Shown: positions 54,330 through 64,000 of the stretch, one piece after another
Position numbering within the stretch: position 1 is the first letter of the stretch
Layout: every line of letters starts with the position of its first letter
Assembly (NCBI GenBank): GCA_037447655.1
Contig: JBBHKE010001612.1
Location: forward strand, 35,838-99,837
Reading direction: 5' to 3'
Length of the DNA stretch: 64,000 bases
Source of the DNA: Zygnema cylindricum
Taxonomy: Eukaryota; Streptophyta; Zygnematophyceae; Zygnematales; Zygnemataceae
The notes under the pieces: model-generated
Databases searched by the model: none
What the model saw: the letters and a program-made list of their open reading frames with translations, nothing else
What the model was told of the DNA's origin: nothing
Made by a program: the position numbers and the translations under genes

Positions 54330-55944
54330 TTGCCCCTTAGTCTCCCAACTCACTGGAGGCTTTTACTCTTTTAACAATGCATTTCATCCATCACTCTTCT
54401 CACCTTACATGCACTTCCCCTCCCACCGCTATTTTTGTCTCGTCTCTTTGCCCCTTTGATGAGGGAGGGAGAGAGTGAGAGAGAAAGGGAGAGAAAGAGA
54501 GAGGGGTATGGAGGGAAAGAGTCCTTCACAATTTTTTCGGCCATGGGCTTTTCTCGTTTCTCGTTGAGGGGGTGGGGTTTAATCTTTCCGATGAGAGTGG
54601 CTCCCATTGCCTATTAGAGGAGTTGGTGTCTTATTTGTTGTCCATAGCCTATTTCAGCCATGGACTACTCTCGGAAGCACCACAGACTACCCCTCAAACA
54701 TCTGTGTTTCAGACAGCACAAACAGCTGTGTTTCAGACAGCAGAGATTACTCCACAATGAATAAATTCCCCTCAAAATGCACCAATAGGCATTATACTAT
54801 AGAAAATGTAATCTCCCAAAGTTACAGCCAAATCCACTAAGGAATCTAGAAGATATAAGCTCCAAAGTTTCACAAAAACAGCTTCACAAACTAACCACTT
54901 AGACCACACACAGAATCTTACAGAGATAACAGAATAGAATGAAACTGCACACACACACATAGATTCTATATCATAGAATAACTTCACAAAGTTTTACATG
55001 AAAACATCAAACAAGGTGATCACACCAACAGGTCAAAGATGCAGAAAACAGTCTGTCATTGCTTTGATAAACTTGATTGTAATACTCAAAATATTCTAAG
55101 TCCTACAGTTATACTCACAAAGTTTACTACTGAATGTACGGAGGCATACGAGCCGTACGGTATCTACCATCTACCTAAACTATTGTGAGTATACCCGAAT
55201 AATTCGATGTATGCTAGACTGAGCAAATATACACTAATAAGCTAATTAGCAAAAAGGCAAACCTTTGTTAAACATAATATTTACACCGACATCTTCGCAA
55301 TCTTCGTACGTCAAAAACGAGCTACCACTAAGCAACTATTACTGTACAATCGTCATTACTCATAATCTATACTAGCCATTTTATCTACAGCTGCGTTGTC
55401 TTATCTGCGCCGTAGTTGCTCCGTACCAGCGGCGCATATTTAAAGTAACCGCAGCTGCGTTGTCCTGTATGCGTCGCAGCTGCGCCGTACCGGCGGCGCC
55501 TATTTCAACATTTCGATTATTGTACATCGGATCGCTTCGTGATCCGCCGCCCATTTCTCAGTGCTTGTTTAGCCACTCAATGAGTCCCTTAATTCAATTT
55601 AGGTATATCCGTACGTACGCTCGCCCAACCAGTGAATCAATTCAAACCTCCATATTAAATGCAATTAGCAATTACTCACAAACTGTCACGTTCGCACGAA
55701 ACTGACTTTTCAAAAAACATTCTCTCTCATTTCATATTTGGGAATAATCTTGTTCTTAACCCCATCATCCTTTGTGTTTCAGATAAGGTTTTCTTTTTAC
55801 GACGGTCTATTTCCACACCCGTTTATTTTCGCGTCCTGTTCTCTTCCTCCCCTTCTTCCCCTTGCTATAACGAATATACCGCTATCCTCCACCATCATAA
55901 CGAAGCCTATTACGCTTATATAAGAACCACTTTAGGATAAGTTG
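54330..55944. other. Intergenic, no recognised gene
   Basis: Short GAGA-rich patch at 54465-54510, otherwise mixed sequence. Small open frames lack domains. Confidence 0.4.
55388..55505. repeat. 64-bp direct duplication, GC-rich
   Basis: CAGCTGCGTTGTC followed by GCGCCGTA/GCGTCGCA and CCGTACCAGCGGCGC (55388-55440) recurs at 55452-55505 with a few changes. It stands out by GC content against AT-rich surroundings. Confidence 0.8.
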
Positions 55945-56385
55945 TCGCCGCCACTTGATCTAAGCTTCTCAAGGCTCTTCCTAGTCACTCAATACATGCC
56001 CGATTTCTCTCCTATGGGGCCCGATTTCTCTCTTTGGGCCCCGATTTCTGTCCTATGGGGTCCTTTGTTCCGGAGCTTGGCATTTGGCTTCACTCATTCT
56101 TTTCACTTTTTGTTTCACTTTTTGCTTCACTCCTCAATTCACTACTGCCCTCAGTTTCCCCCTGGTCTTCCTCATCCGCCTTTGCTAAGAGCTTCCCCCT
56201 GGTCTTCCTCATCCGCCTTTCCTAAGAGCTTTAGTTCCCTCGTGTGCACGTGTTCTCGAGCCAGATGACGTCCTTTCGCTTCAATATTTCCATAAGGGGG
56301 GATTGATTCTGGCACACGACAACATTCACGACACTATTTCGACTATTGCTTATGAAGGCGACAAGGGTTTTCTTTCGTTGTGAGG
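55945..56385 (+). pseudogene. LINE C-terminal fragment, decayed (copy 3)
   Basis: Opposite strand to the main LINE copy. Across several frames it retains the order GLPHPPLL, SLVCTCSRA and ILAHDNIHDTISTIAYEG, matching GLPHPPLLGSLVCACGRV and IQAHDTIRDTVATIASEG of the 48763-52156 copy. It has frameshifts and stops, including a local duplication of the CCCCTGGTCTTCCTCATCCG phrase (56159 and 56199). Confidence 0.75.
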
Positions 56386-56394
56386 TTTGTGGGG

Positions 56395-57757
56395 CTTTTG
56401 ATCGCGAGTATGGGCCTACGCCCGCCTTCAAGCTTCTCTTCATGTCTCGTCCTACGAATTGAGTTTACTATTGACATCACGCGTTGCTCTACTTGCCTAC
56501 TTGGGAAGTTGGAGCCTTGTTGTCTCCACTATTGTTTCTCGGTTTTTGGTTGGAGATACTCCTCTTTTTGTTACCGTTGTTCCTCGTGTTTTGAACGGTT
56601 TGTTCGCCTTCCAATGGTCGATTTTGGATGCGTCACGATCTCTTCCTCCTACTGCTATCGCGGATATGTCAGACCTATGTCCAAGAATCCATTTCTCATC
56701 AAGTTGTCGCTGCCATTCAAACTGAGCTTCTTGAGGCTCTTCCCTCCTATTTTTCACATACACGGTTTCTCTCTTATGGTGGACTCGGTTCTAGAGCTTG
56801 GCTATACACCTACTTCATCCACCCTCCGTTTCACGCTTGCTCAATTCACCACGGCCCTCTGGTTTCGGCTTGGCCTCCCTCATCCACCTTTGCTTGGCTC
56901 TCTTGTTTGCTCTTATGACCGGGTCCTTGAGCCCGCCAGCACCCATTTCCTTCCTTGCTCCCACGGGGGGCGAGTTCTTTCAGGCGCACGACATTATTCG
57001 TCACAGCATTACGACTATCGCTTCTAAGGGGGGGTTTTCTGTTTGCTGAGAGGTTTCGCATATTATTCGTTCATGTCGGATTGATATTGTAATACTCGAT
57101 GGTGCACGTCGCATATTTGGTGACATTGTTTTGGCGAACCCTACTTCGGATATAGTCGTCAATCAAACGGCTCAACATGTTCGAGTGGCTGCCCATGCTG
57201 TGGCTACAAAGGTGCGTGATTATGCACACCGTGATACTATGGATGACTTTATTTTGATGGCCTTCGAGATGTTTGGTTGTTTGGGTGGCTTTGGTTGAGT
57301 TTCTCCGTGCTTGTGGTTGGTGCTCGATCAAGCGTCGCGACCTAGGAGCCCTCCTGCTGAAGTTCGTACATCTTTTCATGGTCAACTTTTATCAGTGGCC
57401 TCACAACAAGTGCAAGCTTCTATCCCTCCATCTATTCCAATTATGAATTGATGGCACGCTCTTCCCGCAACATGCTCCCCCGGACTTAGTAGATTTTCGG
57501 TGCTGCAATTCACAGATTTTTACACTTAATGGAGTTTGGTTAGGTCATTTTGGTGTTATGTCTCTGTTCGACCATTCCTTTCATGATTGTTCTTTCTTTG
57601 GGTGTCTTTGTTCTGGTTGTCTTATTAGAGTTTGTTGCTTACACCTTCTTTATCCTTTTTGCTTACTTTCCTCCACATGTGGTTTTTGAGTTTTTCAATT
57701 GCCAAGTCTTTTTATTCCCATGCACTGAGATAGTTTACCAAGACACTTTTTGATAGT
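56395..57757 (+). pseudogene. LINE C-terminal half, decayed (copy 4)
   Basis: Follows the LINE protein from its thumb-like region through VQESISHQVVAAIQTELLEA, FRLGLPHPPLLGSLVCSYDR, HFLPCSHGG, CRIDIVILDGARRIFGDIVL and MDDFILMAFEMFGCLG, with frameshifts and stops (for example TGA replacing the Arg codon in FSVRREV near 57047). The 3' end is recognisable at about 57730-57757 by GATAGTTTACCAAGACACTT, parallel to the other copies. The CCHC-like finger has lost its second Cys (CSY for CAC). Confidence 0.85.
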
Positions 57758-57971
57758 CTGATGACTGTCATCTTCGCTCCTACTGTTAGCTCAGGACATG
57801 TTCTTTTCACATCAACAATATATCTTTATCTATTCATGATTTCCTAGTAAAATGTAAACATTCATAATAGATATGTATCCGATGCATGAAATGTAATAAT
57901 GTATGGACTACTTTACACCATCACATTACAAACTGTTTACCTTACAGCACATCAGCTTTGCCACATAACAG

Positions 57972-58100
57972 CCACACCGTATATCACTATGAATGTTCAT
58001 GTTTTTTTTTGCAAATTACAATATCTTCTCTTTAGACGAGAGAAAAGAAGCTTGTGTGGGGAAAAAATTATGAACACTAATAGCAATACAAGAGGTACCC
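57972..58100. mobile_element. Short TA-family MITE derivative
   Basis: Left GTATATCACTATGAATGTTC and right GAACACTAATAGCAATACAA are imperfect inverted repeats like the MITE termini. The interior keeps the CTTCTCTTTAGACGAGAGAAAAG palindrome. Probably an internally deleted copy of about 130 bp. Confidence 0.55.
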
Positions 58101-58589
58101 CTCAATCATGTTTGCTGAAAATGTGTTTGCGTCATGAAGTCTGGACATAATCTGCTAAGAATCAAAATTAAGAAAAATACTGGGATAAGAATTACAAAAA
58201 GCCGAGCAAGCCATCATCAGAATATTGTAGAAACAGCCAGCTTTGAAGAGAAAAAAACCAATTCATATTCACAAGTCCCAATGAGAGCTGTGGAAACCCG
58301 CAACTAGTCTTTACCCTGTTTCAACTTCATAAGGTGAAAATTCACATGGGAAGAACAAAGGAAATCCAGAGACCACAGTTCATCAAACAAAAGTATGTTT
58401 AATTTTAATAATCTGATAGTATTTTAATACCTGCACATAAATGATATTCGAATGTGTACATGCGATTCGTGTCCAGGCTTTACATTTGGGCCATCGTGGT
58501 ATCCATTAAAGTTACTTCTACTCTGTCCTAATTTTTTTTTGAAGGACAGCCTTGCAGTTCCTAATTGGCTAATTAAATGAATTCAGAAT

Positions 58590-60392
58590 CTATGACCACC
58601 ATGGAGCATCGCCAGTCCTGAAGTCAGTCTCTGTCCAGGTGCTGAAGATAACCTTGTCCTCCACAACATCGGCATGAGCAAGAGCAAGAGACTGCACATA
58701 AACATTCATAGACAAACAAACAAATAAGTAACAAATAAAAACAATTAAATAATAAAAATAGGGTACAGTAGTCAAAAAAATATAAATTTGAACTATCGAG
58801 AACAGAATCTCCACCCATGCCATCAAAAACAGCCCATCAAACAGCTGATTGGTAATCAGATAAGCAAAAGAGCGGAATAAGGAGCGAAGGACAATGAATA
58901 GACGAGCAAAACAGCAGAAGGAACACAAAATGAAAAATGAACTATCAGTTAAGGATCAGATGCCTACCAAGGGAGCAGGTCCACGGATGACCTTGCCCTG
59001 GTTGTTGTATTGAGAACCGTGGCAAGGACAGGCGAACTTGTTCTCAGCGGCGTTCCATGGCACCACACATCCAAGATGAGTGCACACAGCGTTAATTCCA
59101 TAAGTAGCCAAAGAGGCTGCTGAGCCAGCCTCACCTTCAACAACTAGATAGGTAGGGTCACCCTGTTAACAACAAACAGACCACGAGAGTTAGATTGCAC
59201 AGTTAAAGTTGATAATTTAGTAAAAAAGTACTAAGGGTTCTCAATCATTTAGTGTTGTCAATGAACAGAGGTCACCGAGACAAAATCTACACTAATGGTA
59301 ATAATATGATAACTACAGATCACTTTGAGGATTACTTGGATTCTACACATCCATACAAAAAATTAACAATGGAGGCGTTCAAGGTGAAATGAGAATCATC
59401 GGCCATGTATATGACAAATCTAGAAGTACCTGTCGAAATAGGCTTGATTCTGGACGGATACGATTGTATAATTGACTCCTAGTTGACAACAATATTACGG
59501 AAGTAATACCAGCATTGTTAACGATAGGCATAATTTATCCATACCTTGAGGCCCTGGGTGAGTGTCCTGTCTCCAATAGGGTGAGTGGCCAACCAGGCGG
59601 AAGCAACGACGTCATTACCAAGAGCATCCTTTGCGGTGATACCACCAGTGCCGGAACCTCCCCTGCAATGTGAAAACTCTAGTCCATGTAAGAGCAGTAA
59701 TAAAAGGCAAAGGTAGAAATGCCAGTCTATACAAAACCTCACATTTTCAACAACGCAAGTCTAAACTAAAGTAACAAAACTCACGATACTAGTTTTTCAG
59801 GAAAAACAGAAAGACATGGTCTGACATTCAGCTCCTTAACCTACTTCAAACAAAGAAAAATCCCTGATTCGGCCAGAATGATGAACAGTACAGAAAAAAG
59901 GGCAGCTTCGACTGTCAGTATGTTGTCTTAACTATGTATTAACTCACCCAGGGGGGTAAAAGAAGTATGCATATCCTCCCGCCATGTAGGCAGTTGGCAG
60001 GCCAATAGCTCCCAAAAGAAGCAAGTTCACGGTATTTCTCTTGGCCATGTCTGGCACATAGGCAGGGGCGCCGGACATGGCGACCACTGCTGCCCTCTTC
60101 CTGTTGGCTGGAGCAGCCATAACTGGTGCAAGGGCCTTGGTGGAGCTAAACACACCATTTTTCGAGGCAGCAAGCTGTTACAGAAAATAAACAGCCAGGA
60201 TTCAGCCAAGATTCAATGTCAATAAAAGGCGTAACAAGCTTTTAGCAGACGAAAAAGACTAAACAAATTAGTAAACCAGCAATATGACGTTGTCGGCAGT
60301 AAATTTCCAGCAAGAGGAAGGTAACATGAGAATCGACTCACCTGACAACTGCCAATAGCGGAAGTGGAAGCCATGGCTGCTGAAGTGGCCAT
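58590..60392 (-). CDS. PETC: Cytochrome b6f Rieske iron-sulfur protein
   Basis: Five exons in transcript order: 60392-60342, 60174-59948, 59662-59545, 59162-58968 and 58691-58590. All junctions are GT-AG and in phase; 230 aa. Exon 1 and the start of exon 2 form the transit peptide. [19 protein letters not shown] begins the single transmembrane helix, followed by the Gly-rich hinge PPGGGSGTGG. The cluster-binding motifs CTHLGC and CPCHGS (exon 4) supply two Cys and two His for the 2Fe-2S centre. The C terminus is [10 protein letters not shown], as in plastid PetC. Role: carries electrons from plastoquinol to cytochrome f in thylakoids. Length and motifs match the family; the gene looks intact. 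A second ATG at codon 7 is also plausible, but the first one keeps the typical transit-peptide start. Confidence 0.97.
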
Positions 60393-61580
60393 TACAACAG
60401 CTAGTAAGTGGATAACAAAAGGGAGTGGATGATCTTCACAAGTAGGAAGAGATGTAAAATAAATGAATGGCTTCCAAAATTAAAGTTGACGTGGGCATGC
60501 CAAGGTACCTGCAAAAAAAACAAGCACTCGTCGCACAGAGAAGGGTTTCCGCACGAGCCAATGTCTGTGCGACTAGGCATCGAACGGTTCACTTTGTCGC
60601 ATGCAAAAATCTCACGCGACGGCGAAGCAATCTGTCGCACGAAAAAAACCGTTGGCCAATTAATGTTCTTCGTGGCACGTCTTATGAAAACATTATCCAT
60701 ACAATGTACGCATCTACACGTGCGGAGATGCATCTCATGGACTGGACAGAAACTGTTTGCGCCTCACATTCTTTTGTGACGAAAGCAAACTCAGCAATGG
60801 ATGTTGTCGCACAGTTCTGCATACAGCCAATAAAGGGCATTTAATCATCGCAAAATTCGCAAAGGCAATCCGAAGGTGTACTTACACGAGCGAGAGGCTG
60901 TACGACAAGCTTAGAGGACTCATCCACGACGCAGACTAGGCCGTACAGTAGATGACTTGCCCTCAGATGGGGCAGTGTTGCTTCACAAATTCATCTTACA
61001 GGCCAGTGATATTAGCGTATGACACGTGCTTTTAAATTTTGACCAATCGAATGGACGTTTACTGCGTTACACCACCGAAAAGTTTTTGTGATGTTCATTT
61101 CGGGCCCCGGATTTCGCGTCATGCGGATAAGGGCCCTCCAATAGAGCCGATAATGCTAGATAAATCGCACAAACGCGTCGCTAGCATCGCGTTATGTCGC
61201 GAGAAGTCGCCGAACCCTTGCCTTGGACCCTTGGCAAAGGGGCATCTTTAGATTTGTAGGTACTGATGAGTGTTGCACATTGTATCGAATTTCTTACGAT
61301 GTGGTACGTTCTTTTGCGGTATACTGTACTGTACCGTACTGGATATCTGATACTCTATAGCAAGATCGAACGATATCGTTGCGATATAGCGAAATATTTT
61401 ATATTTCATCACGTTCAACACTTCAACTAGAATCAGGGTTTAATTTTAAAGGGATCCGAAGGGTTCAGGTAAAAACGCTATTAGGTCTGTACTTCGACAG
61501 AGAGAAACTATTTAGGGTTAGGATTTATTGATTCTAAAATTTCCAGGCACTGCAGTGCAGTACAGTACAGTAGTACAGTA
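60393..61580. other. petC upstream region, no recognised gene
   Basis: Presumed promoter of the divergently oriented petC. Two overlapping forward open frames (60408-60779 and 60467-60844) have no recognisable domain. A TACAG/CTGTA pentamer run begins near 61553. Confidence 0.45.
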
Positions 61581-61798
61581 CATCGTGTATCGCTATTAGT
61601 GTTAACATTTTTTTCCGCACATAAAACATCTTTTATCCGTACACAATTGTCCTATTTTCAGATGGAGACCGGCAATCGGAATATGAGAATCTTGCCTTTC
61701 ATTCGCAACCGTCAGATACATAATCCAAAAAGTGTACACGAAGAAAATATCTTTTTAAGTGGCGAAAAAGGCATTAACACTAATAGCGATACACGGTG
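61581..61798. mobile_element. TA-flanked MITE (218 bp)
   Basis: Left CATCGTGTATCGCTATTAGT and right ACTAATAGCGATACACGGTG, ~75-bp arms, TA on both sides (61579-61580 and 61799-61800). The centre, GGAGACCGGCAATCGGAAT and CAACCGTCAGATACATAATC, matches other family copies. This is the best-preserved short member. Confidence 0.88.
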
Positions 61799-61830
61799 TA
61801 CTGTACAGTACTGTACTGTAAAGTACAGTA

Positions 61831-62331
61831 CACCGCGCATCGTAATTAGAGTAATGAAAAAATTAGAGTAAAAAAAGAGAAAAAAATAATTAGAGTAATT
61901 TACTCTAATTTATGTGATAGAACTGTTTCAAAAAGGAATTTACTCTAATTTATGCGGTGTACTCTAATTTGGCAAGCTAATATCCTCTACTGTAAATAAG
62001 GTATTCGTACAGAATCTGACAAAACGTACATTTTATCGTCACTATGACGTTTGCACTACGCGGTTTGTTAAAACGCAGTTACATGATCATGGCCTGTTTT
62101 AAATCATTATTTGTACTTTTTTACTTATAAAAGTACAATTTTGCACGGTCGGCCGTCGTCCGTACTCCACACTATTTAAAACGAACATATATTAGAATTA
62201 AAAACGCTAATTAAACCTTACCTTAAATAGAATAATGAAAAAATTAGAATCATTTACTCTATTTGATGTGATATAGTCGAAATTTCGAGCGACCGAATTA
62301 GAGTAATTTACTCTAATTACGATTCGCGGTG
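61831..62331. mobile_element. TA-flanked MITE (501 bp)
   Basis: Left CACCGCGCATCGTAATTAGA and right TCTAATTACGATTCGCGGTG are inverted, with TA at 61829-61830 and 62332-62333. The interior repeats TTAGAGTAATTTACTCTAAT palindromes. It lies 32 bp from the 218-bp copy. Confidence 0.85.
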
Positions 62332-62344
62332 TACTGTACTGCAT

Positions 62345-63125
62345 TTCAGGATGTGACTGAAAAACCCTAAATGGTCAAATGCAGCAAGTAGAACCGAATA
62401 TCCTCCTCCAATCTTCATTCTTTCTTTGTTTACGTCATATTATTCTCCATTTCATGACCATATAACGGGCCAAACGTAGCAAATATGGTCCAAATGTAGC
62501 AAATGGAACCTATTGTCCTACTCAGATTATAATTGTTTTTCATTGACGTCATATGTTATCCATTTTATGATCATACATTGGTCCAAATGCAGCAAATACG
62601 GCTGGAGCTTTTAGTTTTTCTTACATTTTGTAGCAAATGGAACTTAATATCTTACTCTGGCCTTGGCTTTTGTTTTCCATCTCTACTTCATATTATCCAT
62701 CCATCCAATCATACATTGCGCCAAATATAGCATTTATCGTCCAAATTTAGCAAATGTGACCTTTTTTCCCACTCAAATCCTGATTGTTTTTTCATCTCTA
62801 CTTCATATTATCCAATTTTGACTTTTCCAATCATACTTTGGTCCTTCTATAGCAAGTATGGCTGTAGCTTTTATTTTTTCTCACATTTTATAGCAAATGG
62901 AACTTAATGTCCTACTCAGATCTTGATTTTTTTCCATCTCTACTTTATATTATCCATTTTTCCACTCATATATTGGTCCTTTTCTAGCAAATATGGTCCA
63001 AATTTAGCAAATAGAACCTTTAATCCCACTCAAAGCCTGATTGTTTTTCCGTCTCTACTTCATATTATCCATTTTGTCTTTTTCCAATCATAAATTGGTC
63101 CTTTTTTAGCAAATATGGCTGGAGC
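62345..63125. repeat. Degenerate satellite, GTCCAAATGTAGCAAAT unit
   Basis: Five or six diverged units of about 110-170 bp. Each has GTCC-AA-T-TAGCAAAT(A/G), CCTACTCAGATC/TGATTG, TTTTTCATCTCTACTTCATA and TTATCCATTTT. No coding potential. Confidence 0.8.
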
Positions 63126-63369
63126 TTTCAGTTGGTCTCACATATTCGGAGCCATGGCGTCCACATGGGCGGTCATAGGGGTGGCCGTGTGGTGGGACCG
63201 TACGGCCCCCCTGGGCTGGTGGACTCTTAAACCAAAAACTAAAGTAAGTAAATAAGTAATAAATAAAAAATTGTGTGAGTAAATGTAGTTTTGATCCATT
63301 AAGTGAAAATTTAGAAAACCAGTTTATGTCATCTTGACCAGGAAGTTTGTGTGACTCCGAGTTCATGAC
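63126..63369. other. Unassigned, contains a repeated 27-bp phrase
   Basis: GGTGGACTCTTAAACCAAAA occurs at about 63219 and 63374. A short GC-rich island (63145-63215) separates the two satellites. The reverse-strand open frame across 63106-63687 shows no domain. Confidence 0.4.
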
Positions 63370-63660
63370 GGGCCGGTGGACTCTTAAACCAAAAAATAAA
63401 GGAAGGAAGGATGTTACAAGTGAAAAAGTTAAAAAACTGAAACGGAAAACTAATTGGAACCAAAAACTAAATAAAGGAAACGTGTTACAGATAAAAAGGA
63501 TGGAAAATTGAAATTCAAAAAATAATCCGAACCAAAAGTTAAGGTAAGGAAAAATGTTACAAGTGGAAAAGTTGGAAAATTGAAATAGAAACAATAATAT
63601 GAACCAAAAACTAAAGTACACGTGGTAAGGTTGAAATAGCAAAAATAATTGAAAGGAGTA
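63370..63660. repeat. ~70-90 bp tandem repeat
   Basis: Units of GAACCAAAAACTAAAGTAAGG, ATGTTACAAGTGGAAAAGTT and GGAAAATTGAAATAGAAA repeat about four times with indels. Confidence 0.8.
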
Positions 63661-63922
63661 AGACAAATAGAAAAGCTTAAATATCAATTAATTGATTAAT
63701 TGTATCAATTATAATAATTGATATAATTGTTACAGTTGTATCGAATATATCAATAATTATCTGCGTCAATTTTTTTTCTGAAGGATAAGACAATTGTATA
63801 GGTTGAAATAACAAAAAAATTGAAAGGATAAAGCCAATTGTAACATATGGAAGTCTAAGACAAATGGAAAGGTAGAAATAGCAGAAATCATCTGAAATAG
63901 AAAGTTTGAATTTGGGTGGTCT

Positions 63923-63923
<1 letters not shown>

Positions 63924-64000
<77 letters not shown>
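63924..64000. repeat. (CT)n microsatellite at window edge
   Basis: Uninterrupted CT dinucleotides to the end of the window, probably continuing beyond it. Confidence 0.97.

Noticed and set aside
60408-60844. Two ~125-aa overlapping open frames upstream of petC
   Set aside because: They occupy different frames of the same DNA, have no domain, and lie in the presumed petC promoter.

Overview
This is a nuclear window from a photosynthetic eukaryote of the green lineage. It carries nuclear genes for three chloroplast electron-transfer or redox proteins with transit peptides (m-type thioredoxin, ferredoxin-NADP+ reductase, Rieske protein of cytochrome b6f) and a plant-type glycine-rich RNA-binding protein. 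All have GT-AG introns, many of them kilobases long. The sparse genes, large introns and dense nested transposons suit a large-genome streptophyte (charophyte) alga. That placement is inference, because no marker here fixes the species.

Layout. 1-9150 is gene-poor: a heptamer satellite (1-515), a 3 kb polypyrimidine satellite (1845-4795), a possible LTR remnant and a fold-back element. 9155-17300 (+) is a secreted O-fucosyltransferase-like gene with at least eight exons; its introns hold telomere-like AAACCCT arrays and a hAT-type MITE with a second MITE nested inside it. 21095-23464 (+) is thioredoxin m. 26867-29699 (+) is a glycine-rich RRM protein with a 2.1 kb intron inside the RRM. 32782-36901 (-) is ferredoxin-NADP+ reductase, six exons. 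38.9-42.1 kb is a nest of MITEs. 42913-45972 (+) is a BFR1-like coiled-coil protein with a GEKG repeat tail. 47.7-57.8 kb holds four decayed copies of a non-LTR retrotransposon with a restriction-enzyme-like endonuclease region. 58590-60392 (-) is the Rieske protein, five exons. 61.5-64 kb is MITEs and satellites.

Three of the six genes act together: cytochrome b6f (Rieske), FNR and thioredoxin m all handle photosynthetic electrons or stromal redox control. They lie within 40 kb but do not form an operon.

The most notable structures are: (a) the FNR 5' splice-site block, present three times in tandem across an exon-intron border; (b) a hAT-like MITE family with exact 8-bp target duplications, one copy sitting in the loop of a pre-existing palindrome and carrying a C27-T-G17 centre; (c) a TA-flanked MITE family repeatedly placed in TACAG pentamer runs. 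Exon borders were placed by hand from splice consensus, codon phase and family similarity. One junction in the fucosyltransferase and one in the BFR1-like gene remain uncertain.
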